A stretch of 64,000 bases of DNA from Chloracidobacterium sp. (GTDB taxonomy: Bacteria > Acidobacteriota > Blastocatellia > Pyrinomonadales > Pyrinomonadaceae): the NCBI GenBank assembly GCA_016711345.1, contig JADJTD010000001.1, positions 3,224,001 through 3,288,000 of the forward strand, written 5' to 3'. The position numbers and the translations under genes are program-made. The notes under the pieces are model-generated. The model saw only the letters and a list, made by a program, of their open reading frames with translations. It searched no databases and was not told the origin of the DNA. How positions within the stretch are numbered: position 1 is the first letter of the stretch; every line of letters starts with the position of its first letter. Positions 24,536-33,601 of this stretch are shown here, one piece after another.

Positions 24536-26266
24536 TTAGGGTTGCTTTCCTTCCAAAAATGCCTTTAGACGCCGTGACCGGGAAGGGTGACGAAGCTTTC
24601 TAAGGGCCTTTGCCTCGATCTGGCGGATTCGTTCGCGGGTGACCGCGAAGTGCTGTCCGACCTCTTCGAGAGTATGTTCGGAACCCGTGTTGCCGAGTCC
24701 GAAACGCATCTTGATGACCTTTTCCTCGCGCGGAGTGAGTGTTGCAAGAACTTCATCCGTTATCTCACGTAAATTCGAGAAAGTGACTGATTCTGCTGGG
24801 TTTAGGATCGACTTGTCCTCGATGAAATCACCTAAGTGTGAATCTTCTTCTTCACCGATAGGCGTTTCGAGCGAGATCGGTTCCTGAGCTATCTTTAGAA
24901 CCTTTCGCACCTTGGAGACAGGGATGTCCATCCGCTTCGCGATCTCTTCGCTCGTGGGTTCGCGGCCAAGTTCCTGAACAAGCAGACGCGATGTGCGGAT
25001 GAGCTTGTTGATCGTCTCGATCATGTGGACCGGAATACGGATCGTTCTCGCCTGATCGGCGATGGCTCGGGTGATCGCCTGCCTGATCCACCAGGTTGCG
25101 TAGGTCGAGAACTTATAACCGCGACGCCACTCGAACTTATCGACGGCCTTCATCAAACCGATGTTGCCTTCCTGAATAAGGTCGAGGAACTGCAAACCGC
25201 GGTTAGTGTATTTCTTAGCGATAGAAACGACGAGACGAAGGTTGGCTTCGACAAGCTCACGTTTTGCCTTGTTGGTATCAAATTCGCCGACGCTGATCGT
25301 CTGGTATGAACGCTTGATCTCGACAACCGGAAGATGATATTTCTCTTCAATCTCAGTCAAAACGGCGCGAGACTCAGCGATCTTGGCTTTTAGGACTTTC
25401 TTTTCGGGTGCCGCCGGTTTTTTATCAAGCTTATCTTGATTCCTCTTAATCGATCGCTCAGCCTTTCGAATTTCCTCAACGACCTTGCGAATGGCGGCGA
25501 TCAATACTTGCCGCGAGCGTTCGGTGATATTGAGATTCTTGATCTCCTGAGCGATATCGAGTCGCAAACGGGCAGTCTTTCGACGCAAGGTTCGCAGGCG
25601 TTTTGATTTCTTGCCCGCCGCCTTTTCCTGTTCTTTGACAAGAGCAACCCAAGATTTTAATGCTTCTTTGAAATTGCCGCGGATGCTTTCGATGCCTTCG
25701 ATCGTCCAGCGAAGATACTCTTCGGCCTTATCCTCTTCTATGGAGATCTCAGCCTGTTCGGAGAATACGACCGTCTCACGAATGCTGGCCTTTCCGGCAG
25801 CAAGGTCCGTACCGATCTGAAGCAGACGTTCCACTGCGATAGGTGATCTCGAAATTGCTTTATGGGTCTTGATCTGGCCGCGTTCGATACGCTTTGCGAT
25901 TACGACCTCGCCTTCACGGTTGAGAAGAGGCACGACACCCATCTCACGAAGGTATAGTCGAACAGGATCGTTGGACTTATCCAAAACACCGGCCGAGAGG
26001 TCAAGATCAAGATCATCCTCATCGGCTGTTTCTTCTTCCTCGTCATCAAGTGCCAGAGTCTGCGCACGCTCGATGAGTTGGGCGTCAGTTTCGGTAACTG
26101 AAATATTGGCCCCTTCGAGCCGTTCTAAAACATCCTCGATGTCGTCAGACGACAGCATGTTTTCCGGGAGTTCGCGATGGAGTTGATCGAGGCTCAGCCC
26201 CTTTTTTCGCCGACCGAGGGCAACCAGGCGATCTACTAGGTCTTCTTTTTCGTCGTAATCAGGCAT
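24536..26266 (-). CDS. rpoD: RNA polymerase primary sigma factor (sigma-70)
   Basis: The housekeeping sigma factor. The 576 residues include an N-terminal region 1.1-like segment with an acidic DDEEEETADEDDLDLDL run, region 1.2 (NDPVRLYLREMGVVPLL), a basic nonconserved region, then region 2 (NLRLVVSIAKKYTNRGLQFL, EGNIGLMKAVDKFEWRRGYK, ATWWIRQAITRAIAD), region 3 and region 4 (TPREEKVIKMRFGLG, TLEEVGQHFAVTRERIRQIE). All -10 and -35 recognition elements are present. It follows dnaG by 121 bp on the same strand, as in the conserved dnaG-rpoD macromolecular synthesis cluster. Confidence 0.98.
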   Translation of the reverse strand: MPDYDEKEDLVDRLVALGRRKKGLSLDQLHRELPENMLSSDDIEDVLERLEGANISVTETDAQLIERAQTLALDDEEEETADEDDLDLDLSAGVLDKSNDPVRLYLREMGVVPLLNREGEVVIAKRIERGQIKTHKAISRSPIAVERLLQIGTDLAAGKASIRETVVFSEQAEISIEEDKAEEYLRWTIEGIESIRGNFKEALKSWVALVKEQEKAAGKKSKRLRTLRRKTARLRLDIAQEIKNLNITERSRQVLIAAIRKVVEEIRKAERSIKRNQDKLDKKPAAPEKKVLKAKIAESRAVLTEIEEKYHLPVVEIKRSYQTISVGEFDTNKAKRELVEANLRLVVSIAKKYTNRGLQFLDLIQEGNIGLMKAVDKFEWRRGYKFSTYATWWIRQAITRAIADQARTIRIPVHMIETINKLIRTSRLLVQELGREPTSEEIAKRMDIPVSKVRKVLKIAQEPISLETPIGEEEDSHLGDFIEDKSILNPAESVTFSNLREITDEVLATLTPREEKVIKMRFGLGNTGSEHTLEEVGQHFAVTRERIRQIEAKALRKLRHPSRSRRLKAFLEGKQP

Positions 26267-26387
26267 ATTTCTATAAAAAGCGTTAGATTAAAATGTCGGT
26301 TAAATCGTTGTTCGTTATATGTTTACTACGTCCAAAACACGCCAAATGTTCAATATAGCGGCGATGAGCATAAAAACGGTAAGTATA

Positions 26388-28238
26388 TCACAACTCAGTG
26401 ATTCGACGCTGAAGTTCACGGCGTATTTTTTCAAGCTCAAGCTGCTCAAAGGTAAGCTGGTTAAAAAGCTCGGTATCATTAGCACTCTCAGCCAACGTCG
26501 CTTCGCGGCTGATCTCCATGATTCGGTTAGTGATAGCCATGTTTCTCAAGCTGAAAACGCAATTCTCGGCCTGATGCAAAACATCATCGATCGCATCATC
26601 TTTTTCACGCCGCGGCTTGCCGGCGAGCAATTCGCGGGCAAGCTCCAGAGAAGTGTCATCATCACCAATATGTTCAAGAAGCGTCGGGATATCGATCCCT
26701 TGCTGTGCCTCACGAGCCGCCATAAATGCAGCGAAGAGTTCGGCAGCGGCAACATTCTCGTAATCACTCGGCTCAAGCTGTGGCAGGATAATATCCTGCA
26801 GCTCGCGGTCGAAGATCAGCAGTTCAAGTAAACGGCGTTCGGCGACGGTGATCTTTGCACGGGCTGCGCGGGAAATTTTTTGCGTGATGTTCGGCGTTGG
26901 CACGTGATCGATATTCTTGAGCGAGGTCCACAATTCACGCCGCAGGCCAGCGTCCTCGATTTGGAAAAACGTCATCGCCTGATCGAAACTCTCACGGCGT
27001 TGAATATTATTTCTGATCGCCGATATCAAGGGCAGGAAATCTTCGATAGCGTCAGCCTTATGTTTTGCATTGTTGAGATTGCGGTCTTTGACCGATGCAT
27101 CGAGAGCAAAACGAAGAAAACCGGCGGCCTTGCCGCGTCTTTCATTGTAGGCTTCGGCGCCGTTCTCGCGTATGAAATCGTCAGGGTCCTTACCGTCAGG
27201 CAACACCAGCACTTTGATGTCGAATTCCTGCGGCAGAAGATGCTCGATAGCACGCCGAGCAGCTTTAATGCCTGCCGAATCGCCGTCGTAATTAATAACT
27301 ATCCGGTCAGTAAAACGGTGCAGAAGTTTTGCCTGCTGATCTGTAAAGGCTGTTCCAAGGCTCGCGGCAACATTGGTAACGCCGAATTGATAAAGCGCGA
27401 TCAGGTCGAGATAGCCTTCGACAAGGATCGCGAATTTCTTTTGACGAATGTCGTTTTTCGATTGGAAAAGCCCGTAAAGATGGTTGCCCTTTGTGTAAGC
27501 GGGCGTTTCGGGTGAGTTCAGGTATTTCGGTTCGTCCGAACCCATTGCTCGGGCACCAAAAGCTATCGCGTTGCCGTTGACATCCAGAACCGGGAACATG
27601 ATCCGCCCGCGAAAGCGGTCAAAAACACGATCTTTTTCTTCATTTACCGAGACAAGGCCGCTTTGCTCAATGAGTTTCTCATCAACATTCCTTTCGCGAA
27701 GCAGATTGAGCAGTCCGTCCCATTTATCAGGTGAAAAGCCAATGTGAAACGCCCTTTGCGTTTCTTCAGAGATGCCGCGTTTTTCCAGATACTCACGAGC
27801 CGCTTTAGCCTTGGCGTTTTTGGCTTGCAGCTCGGTTTCCCAGAATTCGAGGGCGATCTTGTTCAGCTCGACTATCTCGTCGGCGACTTTTTTCTTCTCT
27901 TCTTTCTTCTTTTTGTTGATCTCGTAGTTTTGATCGTCAATCGGTTCGGGCAGCATCACGCCGGAGATCTCGGCGACGCGTTTTATCGCTTCGGGGAAGT
28001 TTAGCCCTTCTATTTCCATCAAAAAGTTATAAACGCTGCCACCTTTGCCGCAGCCAAAGCATTTGTAAAATCCTTTCGACGGATTGACCGAGAACGATGG
28101 CGTCTTTTCCTGATGAAATGGACAACACGCCATCCAATTCGCCCCTTTCTTCTTCAGATCTTGCGCATACGGCTGTATTATCCGCACAATGTCTGCACGG
28201 TTTTTAAGATCGTCAATGAAATATTGGTCGTAGAGCAT
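26388..28238 (-). CDS. dnaG: DNA primase
   Basis: DnaG makes RNA primers at the replication fork. The 616 residues have the N-terminal CHC2 zinc finger (CCPFHQEKTPSFSVNP...CFGCGKGG, about 38-65), the TOPRIM catalytic core (AILVEGYLDLIALYQFG with acidic residues, INYDGDSAGIKAARRAIE, LPDGKDPDDFI) and a C-terminal helicase-interaction region. It is complete and of normal length. Immediately upstream is a spacer with seven TGGGAC/GTCCCA sites. Confidence 0.97.
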   Translation of the reverse strand: MLYDQYFIDDLKNRADIVRIIQPYAQDLKKKGANWMACCPFHQEKTPSFSVNPSKGFYKCFGCGKGGSVYNFLMEIEGLNFPEAIKRVAEISGVMLPEPIDDQNYEINKKKKEEKKKVADEIVELNKIALEFWETELQAKNAKAKAAREYLEKRGISEETQRAFHIGFSPDKWDGLLNLLRERNVDEKLIEQSGLVSVNEEKDRVFDRFRGRIMFPVLDVNGNAIAFGARAMGSDEPKYLNSPETPAYTKGNHLYGLFQSKNDIRQKKFAILVEGYLDLIALYQFGVTNVAASLGTAFTDQQAKLLHRFTDRIVINYDGDSAGIKAARRAIEHLLPQEFDIKVLVLPDGKDPDDFIRENGAEAYNERRGKAAGFLRFALDASVKDRNLNNAKHKADAIEDFLPLISAIRNNIQRRESFDQAMTFFQIEDAGLRRELWTSLKNIDHVPTPNITQKISRAARAKITVAERRLLELLIFDRELQDIILPQLEPSDYENVAAAELFAAFMAAREAQQGIDIPTLLEHIGDDDTSLELARELLAGKPRREKDDAIDDVLHQAENCVFSLRNMAITNRIMEISREATLAESANDTELFNQLTFEQLELEKIRRELQRRITEL

Positions 28239-28681
28239 TCCTCAGTTAATGCGTTCACATCGTCCCAAACGGCTGTCCCAACGTGGGACACTTTGGGACA
28301 GCTCTTGGGACAGGCTAAGTGATTGAATCTCTTCATCTTAGCCCACTAATACGCAAAGTGTCCCACTGTCCCACCACTTTTTTATCCCACTTTGTCACAC
28401 GTCTGTGGGAAATTCTAAATATTGTAAATACTTGGGTTGCGGCCATATTCGCCCATTTCCCACGAGTTTTAACAAAAATTGATCCACTTGGGGACGAGCA
28501 AAATTATGGCCATTATTCGAGCCATTCTCCCTGTAAAACTTATTAGTGCGACGGACACAAAACCCTGTGTTGCAACGATAGCACAGTATTGCATCATTAT
28601 CAAGGCGCACGGTTTTTTGGTATTGGTTCAAAACCAGTACCGGTTTTTCAGATCGTTGATGAAGTGTCGGTTGTATTGCAT
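28239..28681. repeat. Spacer upstream of dnaG with a dense TGGGAC/GTCCCA cluster
   Basis: No gene is supported here. Seven exact GTCCCA or TGGGAC hexamers lie within 112 bp (starts at 28262, 28275, 28284, 28294, 28306, 28360, 28368), several arranged as inverted pairs such as GTCCCAACGTGGGAC. A single hexamer pair would be expected by chance about once per 2 kb. The same motif and a shared CGTCCCAAACGG string occur at 11245-11483. The rest of the spacer, to 28681, shows nothing I can name. Confidence 0.5.
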
Positions 28682-29356
28682 TTACCTCTTCTTAACCGGG
28701 ACGATCCAAAACTCGCTATACGGTGAATTCGCTTGCGTTCCAAAGAAAACGCGTAACTGTTTCCGAGGAACCCCATATTTTGCGGTAAGTGTTCTTATCC
28801 AATCCGCAGCAACCTCGTGTCGATATTTCCGTGAATACGGATAGATAACGATGTGGCCTCTTACATTTGGGTTCGATAGTATTAAGCGAGCGTAGGTCGA
28901 AAAAGGGAAATCCGGACAAGGATCTTCGTCTGCTTCGGTGCCGAAAATAAACGGTTTTGTAAGATCAAGCGTCTTCTTCTCGGGCCACCCTAAGACTTCG
29001 TTGATCGGAGCGGCTGCTCCTGGCGGTAAAAGAAAGAACGCACCTGCTTCCGATTCGGACTCCTCCCCGCGAATAATTCTGAGCCGGTCCACATCACTTT
29101 GACGACGTTGAAAGATGTTCTCTATAAACTTCCTTTGGCGTTCGGCTTTCCCTAGCAGACCTTTTTTAGGATAAATCACAATGAAAGCAGACGCATTAGG
29201 ATTATTTCCCATCTGAACAAACAAATTGTCGATCCGAGAAAGTAAATCCCCACAAGTAACCATTCCAAACTCGTCCACCTTTACAGCTTGAGGTGAAACC
29301 TGACCAAAGCAAGAAGCCGCTAAAAACAAAACAACAATAGAGCCTAAATTCTTCAT
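28682..29356 (-). CDS. Secreted protein with two copies of the YP-RGE module
   Basis: A 224-residue exported protein (signal peptide about 1-19, AASCFG, possibly a lipoprotein-like Cys). Two tandem copies of an about 80-residue module follow. Copy 1 (about 35-118) has IDNLFVQMGNNPNASAFIVI, then YP, LRIIRGE and LLPPGAAAP. Copy 2 (about 140-222) has NPNVRGHIVIYP, LRVFFGT and FWIVP. The C-terminal domain of the 7686-8612 protein is a third copy. Its ATG overlaps the mutS2 stop by 4 nt (ATGA), so it is translated from the mutS2 transcript. Function unknown. Confidence 0.7.
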   Translation of the reverse strand: MKNLGSIVVLFLAASCFGQVSPQAVKVDEFGMVTCGDLLSRIDNLFVQMGNNPNASAFIVIYPKKGLLGKAERQRKFIENIFQRRQSDVDRLRIIRGEESESEAGAFFLLPPGAAAPINEVLGWPEKKTLDLTKPFIFGTEADEDPCPDFPFSTYARLILSNPNVRGHIVIYPYSRKYRHEVAADWIRTLTAKYGVPRKQLRVFFGTQANSPYSEFWIVPVKKR

Positions 29357-31818
29357 TGTTTCAACTCCGCAATTGTAGCGCCGTTGCCGCCTTGGTCGGA
29401 TGGGGCGAAGCCAAACTTTTCGACGTGCGGGTGACCCTTTAAGAAATGGTGAACATAATTTTTTAATGCACCGGTGCCGAAGCCGTGGATAATGCGGACG
29501 CGGCGCACGGAGGACATGTAGGCTTCGTCGAAGAAGCGGTCGATCTCGTATTCGGCGTCGGCGGTGGTTTTGCCGATGAGGTTTAGTTCGGCGGGTGCGT
29601 CGCCTCCGTCGATGTTTATCGTTTGAGTTTTTGAACGAGAAGACACACTTCCTGCCGGTCGTGTTTCCGCCTCTGCGAGTTGAAGGTCAGCGATCTTTTC
29701 GCGGAGCCGCATGCCGCCGACGAGGACTTCGGCGACTTCTTTGTCGAGTTTTTCGACGGTGCCGATGTTGCCGAAAGACGTAATGACCTTGCTGCCAATC
29801 TGGATAATCGTAGATTGCGAATCGGCACGCTCGTTCACACTCGCGTTTCCGTCCGTCTGACCACGGATCACTGACCACTGACCACTTTTCTTGGTTCCGA
29901 CTTTGGACATGACGGCACGGTTGAGCTCGGCTTTTCGCGACAGGCGTTCTTTGTCGAGTTTGTTTTTTAGGGCTTTGTCTTCGAGCGTCTGCATGAAGGC
30001 TTTTGACTGGCGGTCGAATTCGTCGATCGCATTGGCAAGCTCGCCTTCGAATTCCTTTTGGCGATCCTTTTCTTTTTTGACTGCTTCGATCTCAAGCCCT
30101 GCAAATTTCATCGCAACCGCTTCGCGTTCCTCTTCGAGAGCGATGCGGAGGTCGGTCGCGATCTTGGTTTCGGTTTGCAGTTTTTTAAGGTAATTTTCGG
30201 CTTCCTGAGCGGAAATGTCGAGGTTTTCACGCGCAATATCGATGACATTTTGATCAATGCCGAATCGCCGTGCGATCTCGATACCGGACGAAGCACCGGC
30301 GAGGCCGAGAAGCAATTTATATGTAGGCTGCAACGTTTTTTCGTCGAATTCGACCGAGGCGTTGATGATGCTTTCGTCATTCGCAGCGTACATTTTCAAG
30401 CCGCGATAATGCGTCGAGGCGATGACCTGAGCACCTTTTTGACGAAAATGATCGACGATCGCGACGCCGAGGGCAGAGCCTTCTTCAGGGTCAGTTCCGG
30501 TCCCTGCTTCGTCAAGCAAGACGAGCGACGGCGGCACACATTCCTCGATCATCCCGGCAATGTTCGACATGTGCGACGAGAAAGTCGAGAGATTTGCCGA
30601 GAGCGATTGGTGGTCGCCGATGTCGGCTAAGACCGAGCGGTAAAAGGGAATTTTAGCTTCAGTTGCCGGAACCGGCAGGCCGGAGATCGCCATCAATGAC
30701 AGCAATCCCGCTGTTTTGAGCACGACCGTTTTGCCCCCTGCGTTTGCGCCGGAGATTATCATGACTGAGTTATTGCGGGTCAGCGAGAAAGAAGACGGCA
30801 CTATGTCGGACGTTAAACCACCCGCTACCGCAGGTAGTTCTAACTTTGCGACTTTGCGGCTTTGCGCTGAAATACTTTTTAGATTTTCTTCAAGAAGCGG
30901 ATGTCGTGCGTCGACTAGGTCGAGCATTTCGTCATCGTTGATCTCAGGTACGACAGCATTGAATTTACGGGCAAATTCTACCTTTGCTTTTATGAAATCG
31001 AGTTCGGCGACGGCATCGACCGCCATTTCGACCGCGGGAAGCTGTTCGCGAAGATCTTCCGTTAAAGCGAATAATATTCGGGCGACCTCGCGTTCTTCTT
31101 TGCCTTTTAGATTTTGCAGCTCGTTGTTCGCCTCGATGGCTTCGAGCGGTTCGACAAAAACCGTCGAACCGCTCGAAGAAAATCCGTGAGCCACACCGCT
31201 GACCTTGCCGCGAAAATCTGTCTTTACGGGAATGACAAAGCGGTCGTTTCTAACGGTCACGATTTCGTCCTGGATCGCGGTTCCCGCTTTCCGCATCGCG
31301 GATTCGAGCGATTTGGTCAGCCGACCTTTTTGCAAATTTATCTCACGCCGCAGCTTTGAGAGTTCGGGCGAGGCGGAATCGTCTATCTCGCCGCCGGGCA
31401 GCAGCTTTTTGTTGATCCGGTCGATCACTGCTAGCAGCGATGGCGGAATGTTTTCCACTATTTGCCATAGCGTCGGAGCGTCGTCTTTTGCCGGCTGCAT
31501 TGACGAACGGACGAACAACGCCTGGCTGCAAACTCGGGCGACCTCAAGCATCAGATTCGGTTCGAGCGCGGCGTTTTGGATCCTGAGGATAGCGACAGCA
31601 TCGGACGGATCTTCGAGTCCGCTGAACGACCACGTTACCTGATTTTCTTCGTTGAGAAAGATGGTCTCGATGATTGCCGCGAGAGCAGCATCGAGTTCAC
31701 GCCGCGTCGCAAGCGGCCTAAGGAGCGCGAAACGATCTACGCCCATCGGTGTCTGGGCGTGGCGGCTGACAAGTTCAAGGAGCTTGGCATATTCCAATGT
31801 TTCGAGCGAATAACTCAC
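29353..31818 (-). CDS. mutS2: Endonuclease MutS2 with Smr domain
   Basis: MutS2 proteins act on recombination intermediates and, in some species, on collided ribosomes. From GTG 31818 the product is about 821 residues. It has the MutS core, the Walker A GANAGGKT, Walker B LLDEAGTGTDPEEG, a long coiled-coil clamp, and a C-terminal Smr nuclease domain (ELNLIGKTTADAEYEIDRFF, RIIHGFGTGAL). GTG 31818 lies 4 bp after the DUF427 stop and gives the family-like start MSYSLETLEYAKLLELV; in-frame ATGs at 31860/31881 would overlap that gene. Two segments look like short-period repeats translated in frame (about residues 316-335 and 642-664). Confidence 0.9.
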   Translation of the reverse strand: MSYSLETLEYAKLLELVSRHAQTPMGVDRFALLRPLATRRELDAALAAIIETIFLNEENQVTWSFSGLEDPSDAVAILRIQNAALEPNLMLEVARVCSQALFVRSSMQPAKDDAPTLWQIVENIPPSLLAVIDRINKKLLPGGEIDDSASPELSKLRREINLQKGRLTKSLESAMRKAGTAIQDEIVTVRNDRFVIPVKTDFRGKVSGVAHGFSSSGSTVFVEPLEAIEANNELQNLKGKEEREVARILFALTEDLREQLPAVEMAVDAVAELDFIKAKVEFARKFNAVVPEINDDEMLDLVDARHPLLEENLKSISAQSRKVAKLELPAVAGGLTSDIVPSSFSLTRNNSVMIISGANAGGKTVVLKTAGLLSLMAISGLPVPATEAKIPFYRSVLADIGDHQSLSANLSTFSSHMSNIAGMIEECVPPSLVLLDEAGTGTDPEEGSALGVAIVDHFRQKGAQVIASTHYRGLKMYAANDESIINASVEFDEKTLQPTYKLLLGLAGASSGIEIARRFGIDQNVIDIARENLDISAQEAENYLKKLQTETKIATDLRIALEEEREAVAMKFAGLEIEAVKKEKDRQKEFEGELANAIDEFDRQSKAFMQTLEDKALKNKLDKERLSRKAELNRAVMSKVGTKKSGQWSVIRGQTDGNASVNERADSQSTIIQIGSKVITSFGNIGTVEKLDKEVAEVLVGGMRLREKIADLQLAEAETRPAGSVSSRSKTQTINIDGGDAPAELNLIGKTTADAEYEIDRFFDEAYMSSVRRVRIIHGFGTGALKNYVHHFLKGHPHVEKFGFAPSDQGGNGATIAELKQ

Positions 31819-31822
31819 AGTA

Positions 31823-32104
31823 TTAATTTTCGACGACAACACATTTCCAAAATGCGACATAGCCTTCGATATTCTTGGCATCGTCCTTTGTCTCAGGGTA
31901 ATACCACGCGGCGTCTTTGTTAGTGTCGCCGTTTACGGTGACATCATAGTAATTCGCCGTGCCCTTCCAGCCGCAAACAGTATGTGTTTCGGATGGCGAA
32001 AAATATTCCTGCTTGATCGATTCGGCGGGGAAATAATGATTGTTTTCTACCACTACTGTGTCATTGCTTTCGGCCAAAATTGTGCCGTTCCATATTGCCT
32101 TCAT
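31823..32104 (-). CDS. DUF427-domain protein
   Basis: A 93-residue protein beginning MKAIWNGTILAESNDTVVVE and containing NNHYFPAESI, SETHTVCGWKGTANYY and AAWYYPETKDDAKNIEGYVAF, the hallmarks of the DUF427 (NTP-transferase-like small beta) family. The function of the family is not established. ATG 32104 is 2 bp after the stop of the DCC-family gene, so the two are in one operon with mutS2. A longer frame to 32149 adds a non-homologous N-terminus. Confidence 0.88.
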   Translation of the reverse strand: MKAIWNGTILAESNDTVVVENNHYFPAESIKQEYFSPSETHTVCGWKGTANYYDVTVNGDTNKDAAWYYPETKDDAKNIEGYVAFWKCVVVEN

Positions 32105-32106
32105 AA

Positions 32107-32496
32107 TTATAAAAACCTCTCTCGTACTTCCGCTGTCGGGATCATGCAAACTTCCTTTTTTCCGAATAATCGGTAACGGTTATTGGCGAATGTCTTATAA
32201 AAAAAATCGCGAATTACTGTCGGAACTATAATAAATACATACGCAGCCGACATAATGCCGCCCAAGCCTTTCGCGATCCGCAAACCAGCGGTCGAGTGGG
32301 TAAAGGCATGATCATCTTCGATCAAGACGATCGAATCCACGTTTTCACCGATTCCATATTTCGCCCGCAATGCCTGTCCGATCTCAGATTGCAGTGGTGC
32401 AAATTTAAAACGCCCGGCTCGATCGTGACGAATAATAAAATTCACAGCATCGTTGCAAAAATTGCACACGCCGTCGAACAAAACGATCGAACTCAT
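32107..32496 (-). CDS. DCC-family thiol-disulfide oxidoreductase-like protein (DUF393)
   Basis: A 129-residue protein starting SSIVLFDGVCNFCNDAVNFI; the DGVCNFC motif (C11, C14) defines the DCC family, proposed to have a thioredoxin-like redox role. FAPLQSEIGQAL, a hydrophobic AAYVFIIVPTVIRDFFY and a NRYRLFGKKEVC segment follow as in other members. It heads the - strand run DCC, DUF427, mutS2, secreted protein. It is divergent from ada, with 63 bp between starts that must hold both promoters. Confidence 0.88.
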   Translation of the reverse strand: MSSIVLFDGVCNFCNDAVNFIIRHDRAGRFKFAPLQSEIGQALRAKYGIGENVDSIVLIEDDHAFTHSTAGLRIAKGLGGIMSAAYVFIIVPTVIRDFFYKTFANNRYRLFGKKEVCMIPTAEVRERFL

Positions 32497-32559
32497 AAAT
32501 AAAATTCTACAGCAATTTTCGGATAGATTTCAGTTGCGAGAGCGAATAAACTCAATAGC

Positions 32560-33600
32560 ATGGAAAGAGAGATCTATTGGCGGGCTGTGCAGGCGAGAGA
32601 TGCGAGGTTTGACGGGGCTTTCGTTTTTGGGGTTAAAACAACGGGCATTTTCTGTCGTCCATCGTGTTCGGCAAGGCCAGCGAAACGTGAAAATGTTGAG
32701 TTTTTTGATGGAATTAAAAGTGCGGAGTTGGACGGTTTTCGGGCGTGTCTTCGATGCAAGCCCAAACTGACAAACGCTGCCGATCCGCATATCGATATGG
32801 TGCTTCGGGCGTGTGAATTGATGGACAAGGACGATCAACTTTCGCTCGATGACCTAAGTAACGAACTAGACCTCAGCCCGTCGCATTTTCAGCGGACGTT
32901 CAAAGATATCGTTGGCATTTCTCCCAAAAAATACGGTGAAGCAAAGCGTCTGGAGCGATTCAAACACGAGATCAAGGATGGGAGCGATGTCATAACAGCA
33001 ATGTATGAAGCTGGTTACGGGTCGAGCAGCAGGCTTTATGAAAAAGCGGCGGAAAACCTCGGCATGACGCCGGCAATTTATAAAAAAGGTGGAAAAGGAA
33101 TGAACATCAACTACATAGTTACAGATTGTGAGCTAGGGAAGTTGCTGGTCGCGAGGACGCCACGCGGTATTTGTAGCGTGACGTTTGGCGACAGCGAGAG
33201 GGAATTAGCTGACGGATTAAGAAAGGAATTTCCCAACGCGGAGATTGCAGAGGACGCAGAGAATTTAAAGTCTTCGGTTGAGGAGATCCTGAAATATCTC
33301 GCTGGCAAAAACAAGCCGCTCATCTTGCCGCTCGACTTGCAGGCGACCGCGTTTCAGATGCAGGTGTGGGATTTTCTGAGAAAGATACCTTACGGCGATA
33401 CACGATCTTACAGCGAGGTTGCTGAGGCTATTGGCGATAAGAAAAAAGTCCGTGCGGTGGCTCAGGCATGCGCCAGAAACCGTGTCGCCCTTGTCATTCC
33501 ATGCCATCGAGTCATTGCAACCGATGGCAAGCTAAGCGGCTATCGCTGGGGCATCGAGCGAAAGAAAGAACTGCTTGCTCGGGAGGATGCATCTGGATAA
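32560..33600 (+). CDS. ada: Bifunctional Ada: AraC-type activator and methylated-DNA methyltransferase
   Basis: Ada repairs alkylated DNA and activates the adaptive response. The 346 residues match E. coli Ada domain by domain. The zinc-binding N-terminus has C32, C36, C63 and C66 (IFCRPSC...CLRC), with C32 as expected methylphosphotriester acceptor. An AraC-type helix-turn-helix follows (about 78-175). The C-terminal O6-methylguanine transferase has acceptor C315 in VIPCHRVIATDG. All key residues are present. It is convergent with msrB, 1 bp apart. Confidence 0.96.
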   Translation: MEREIYWRAVQARDARFDGAFVFGVKTTGIFCRPSCSARPAKRENVEFFDGIKSAELDGFRACLRCKPKLTNAADPHIDMVLRACELMDKDDQLSLDDLSNELDLSPSHFQRTFKDIVGISPKKYGEAKRLERFKHEIKDGSDVITAMYEAGYGSSSRLYEKAAENLGMTPAIYKKGGKGMNINYIVTDCELGKLLVARTPRGICSVTFGDSERELADGLRKEFPNAEIAEDAENLKSSVEEILKYLAGKNKPLILPLDLQATAFQMQVWDFLRKIPYGDTRSYSEVAEAIGDKKKVRAVAQACARNRVALVIPCHRVIATDGKLSGYRWGIERKKELLAREDASG

Positions 33601-33601
33601 C

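Noticed and set aside
28395..28844. Frames on both strands in the spacer between dnaG and the secreted protein gene
   Set aside because: No ribosome-binding site, family pattern or consistent frame; they overlap a repeat-rich spacer and the end of a better gene.
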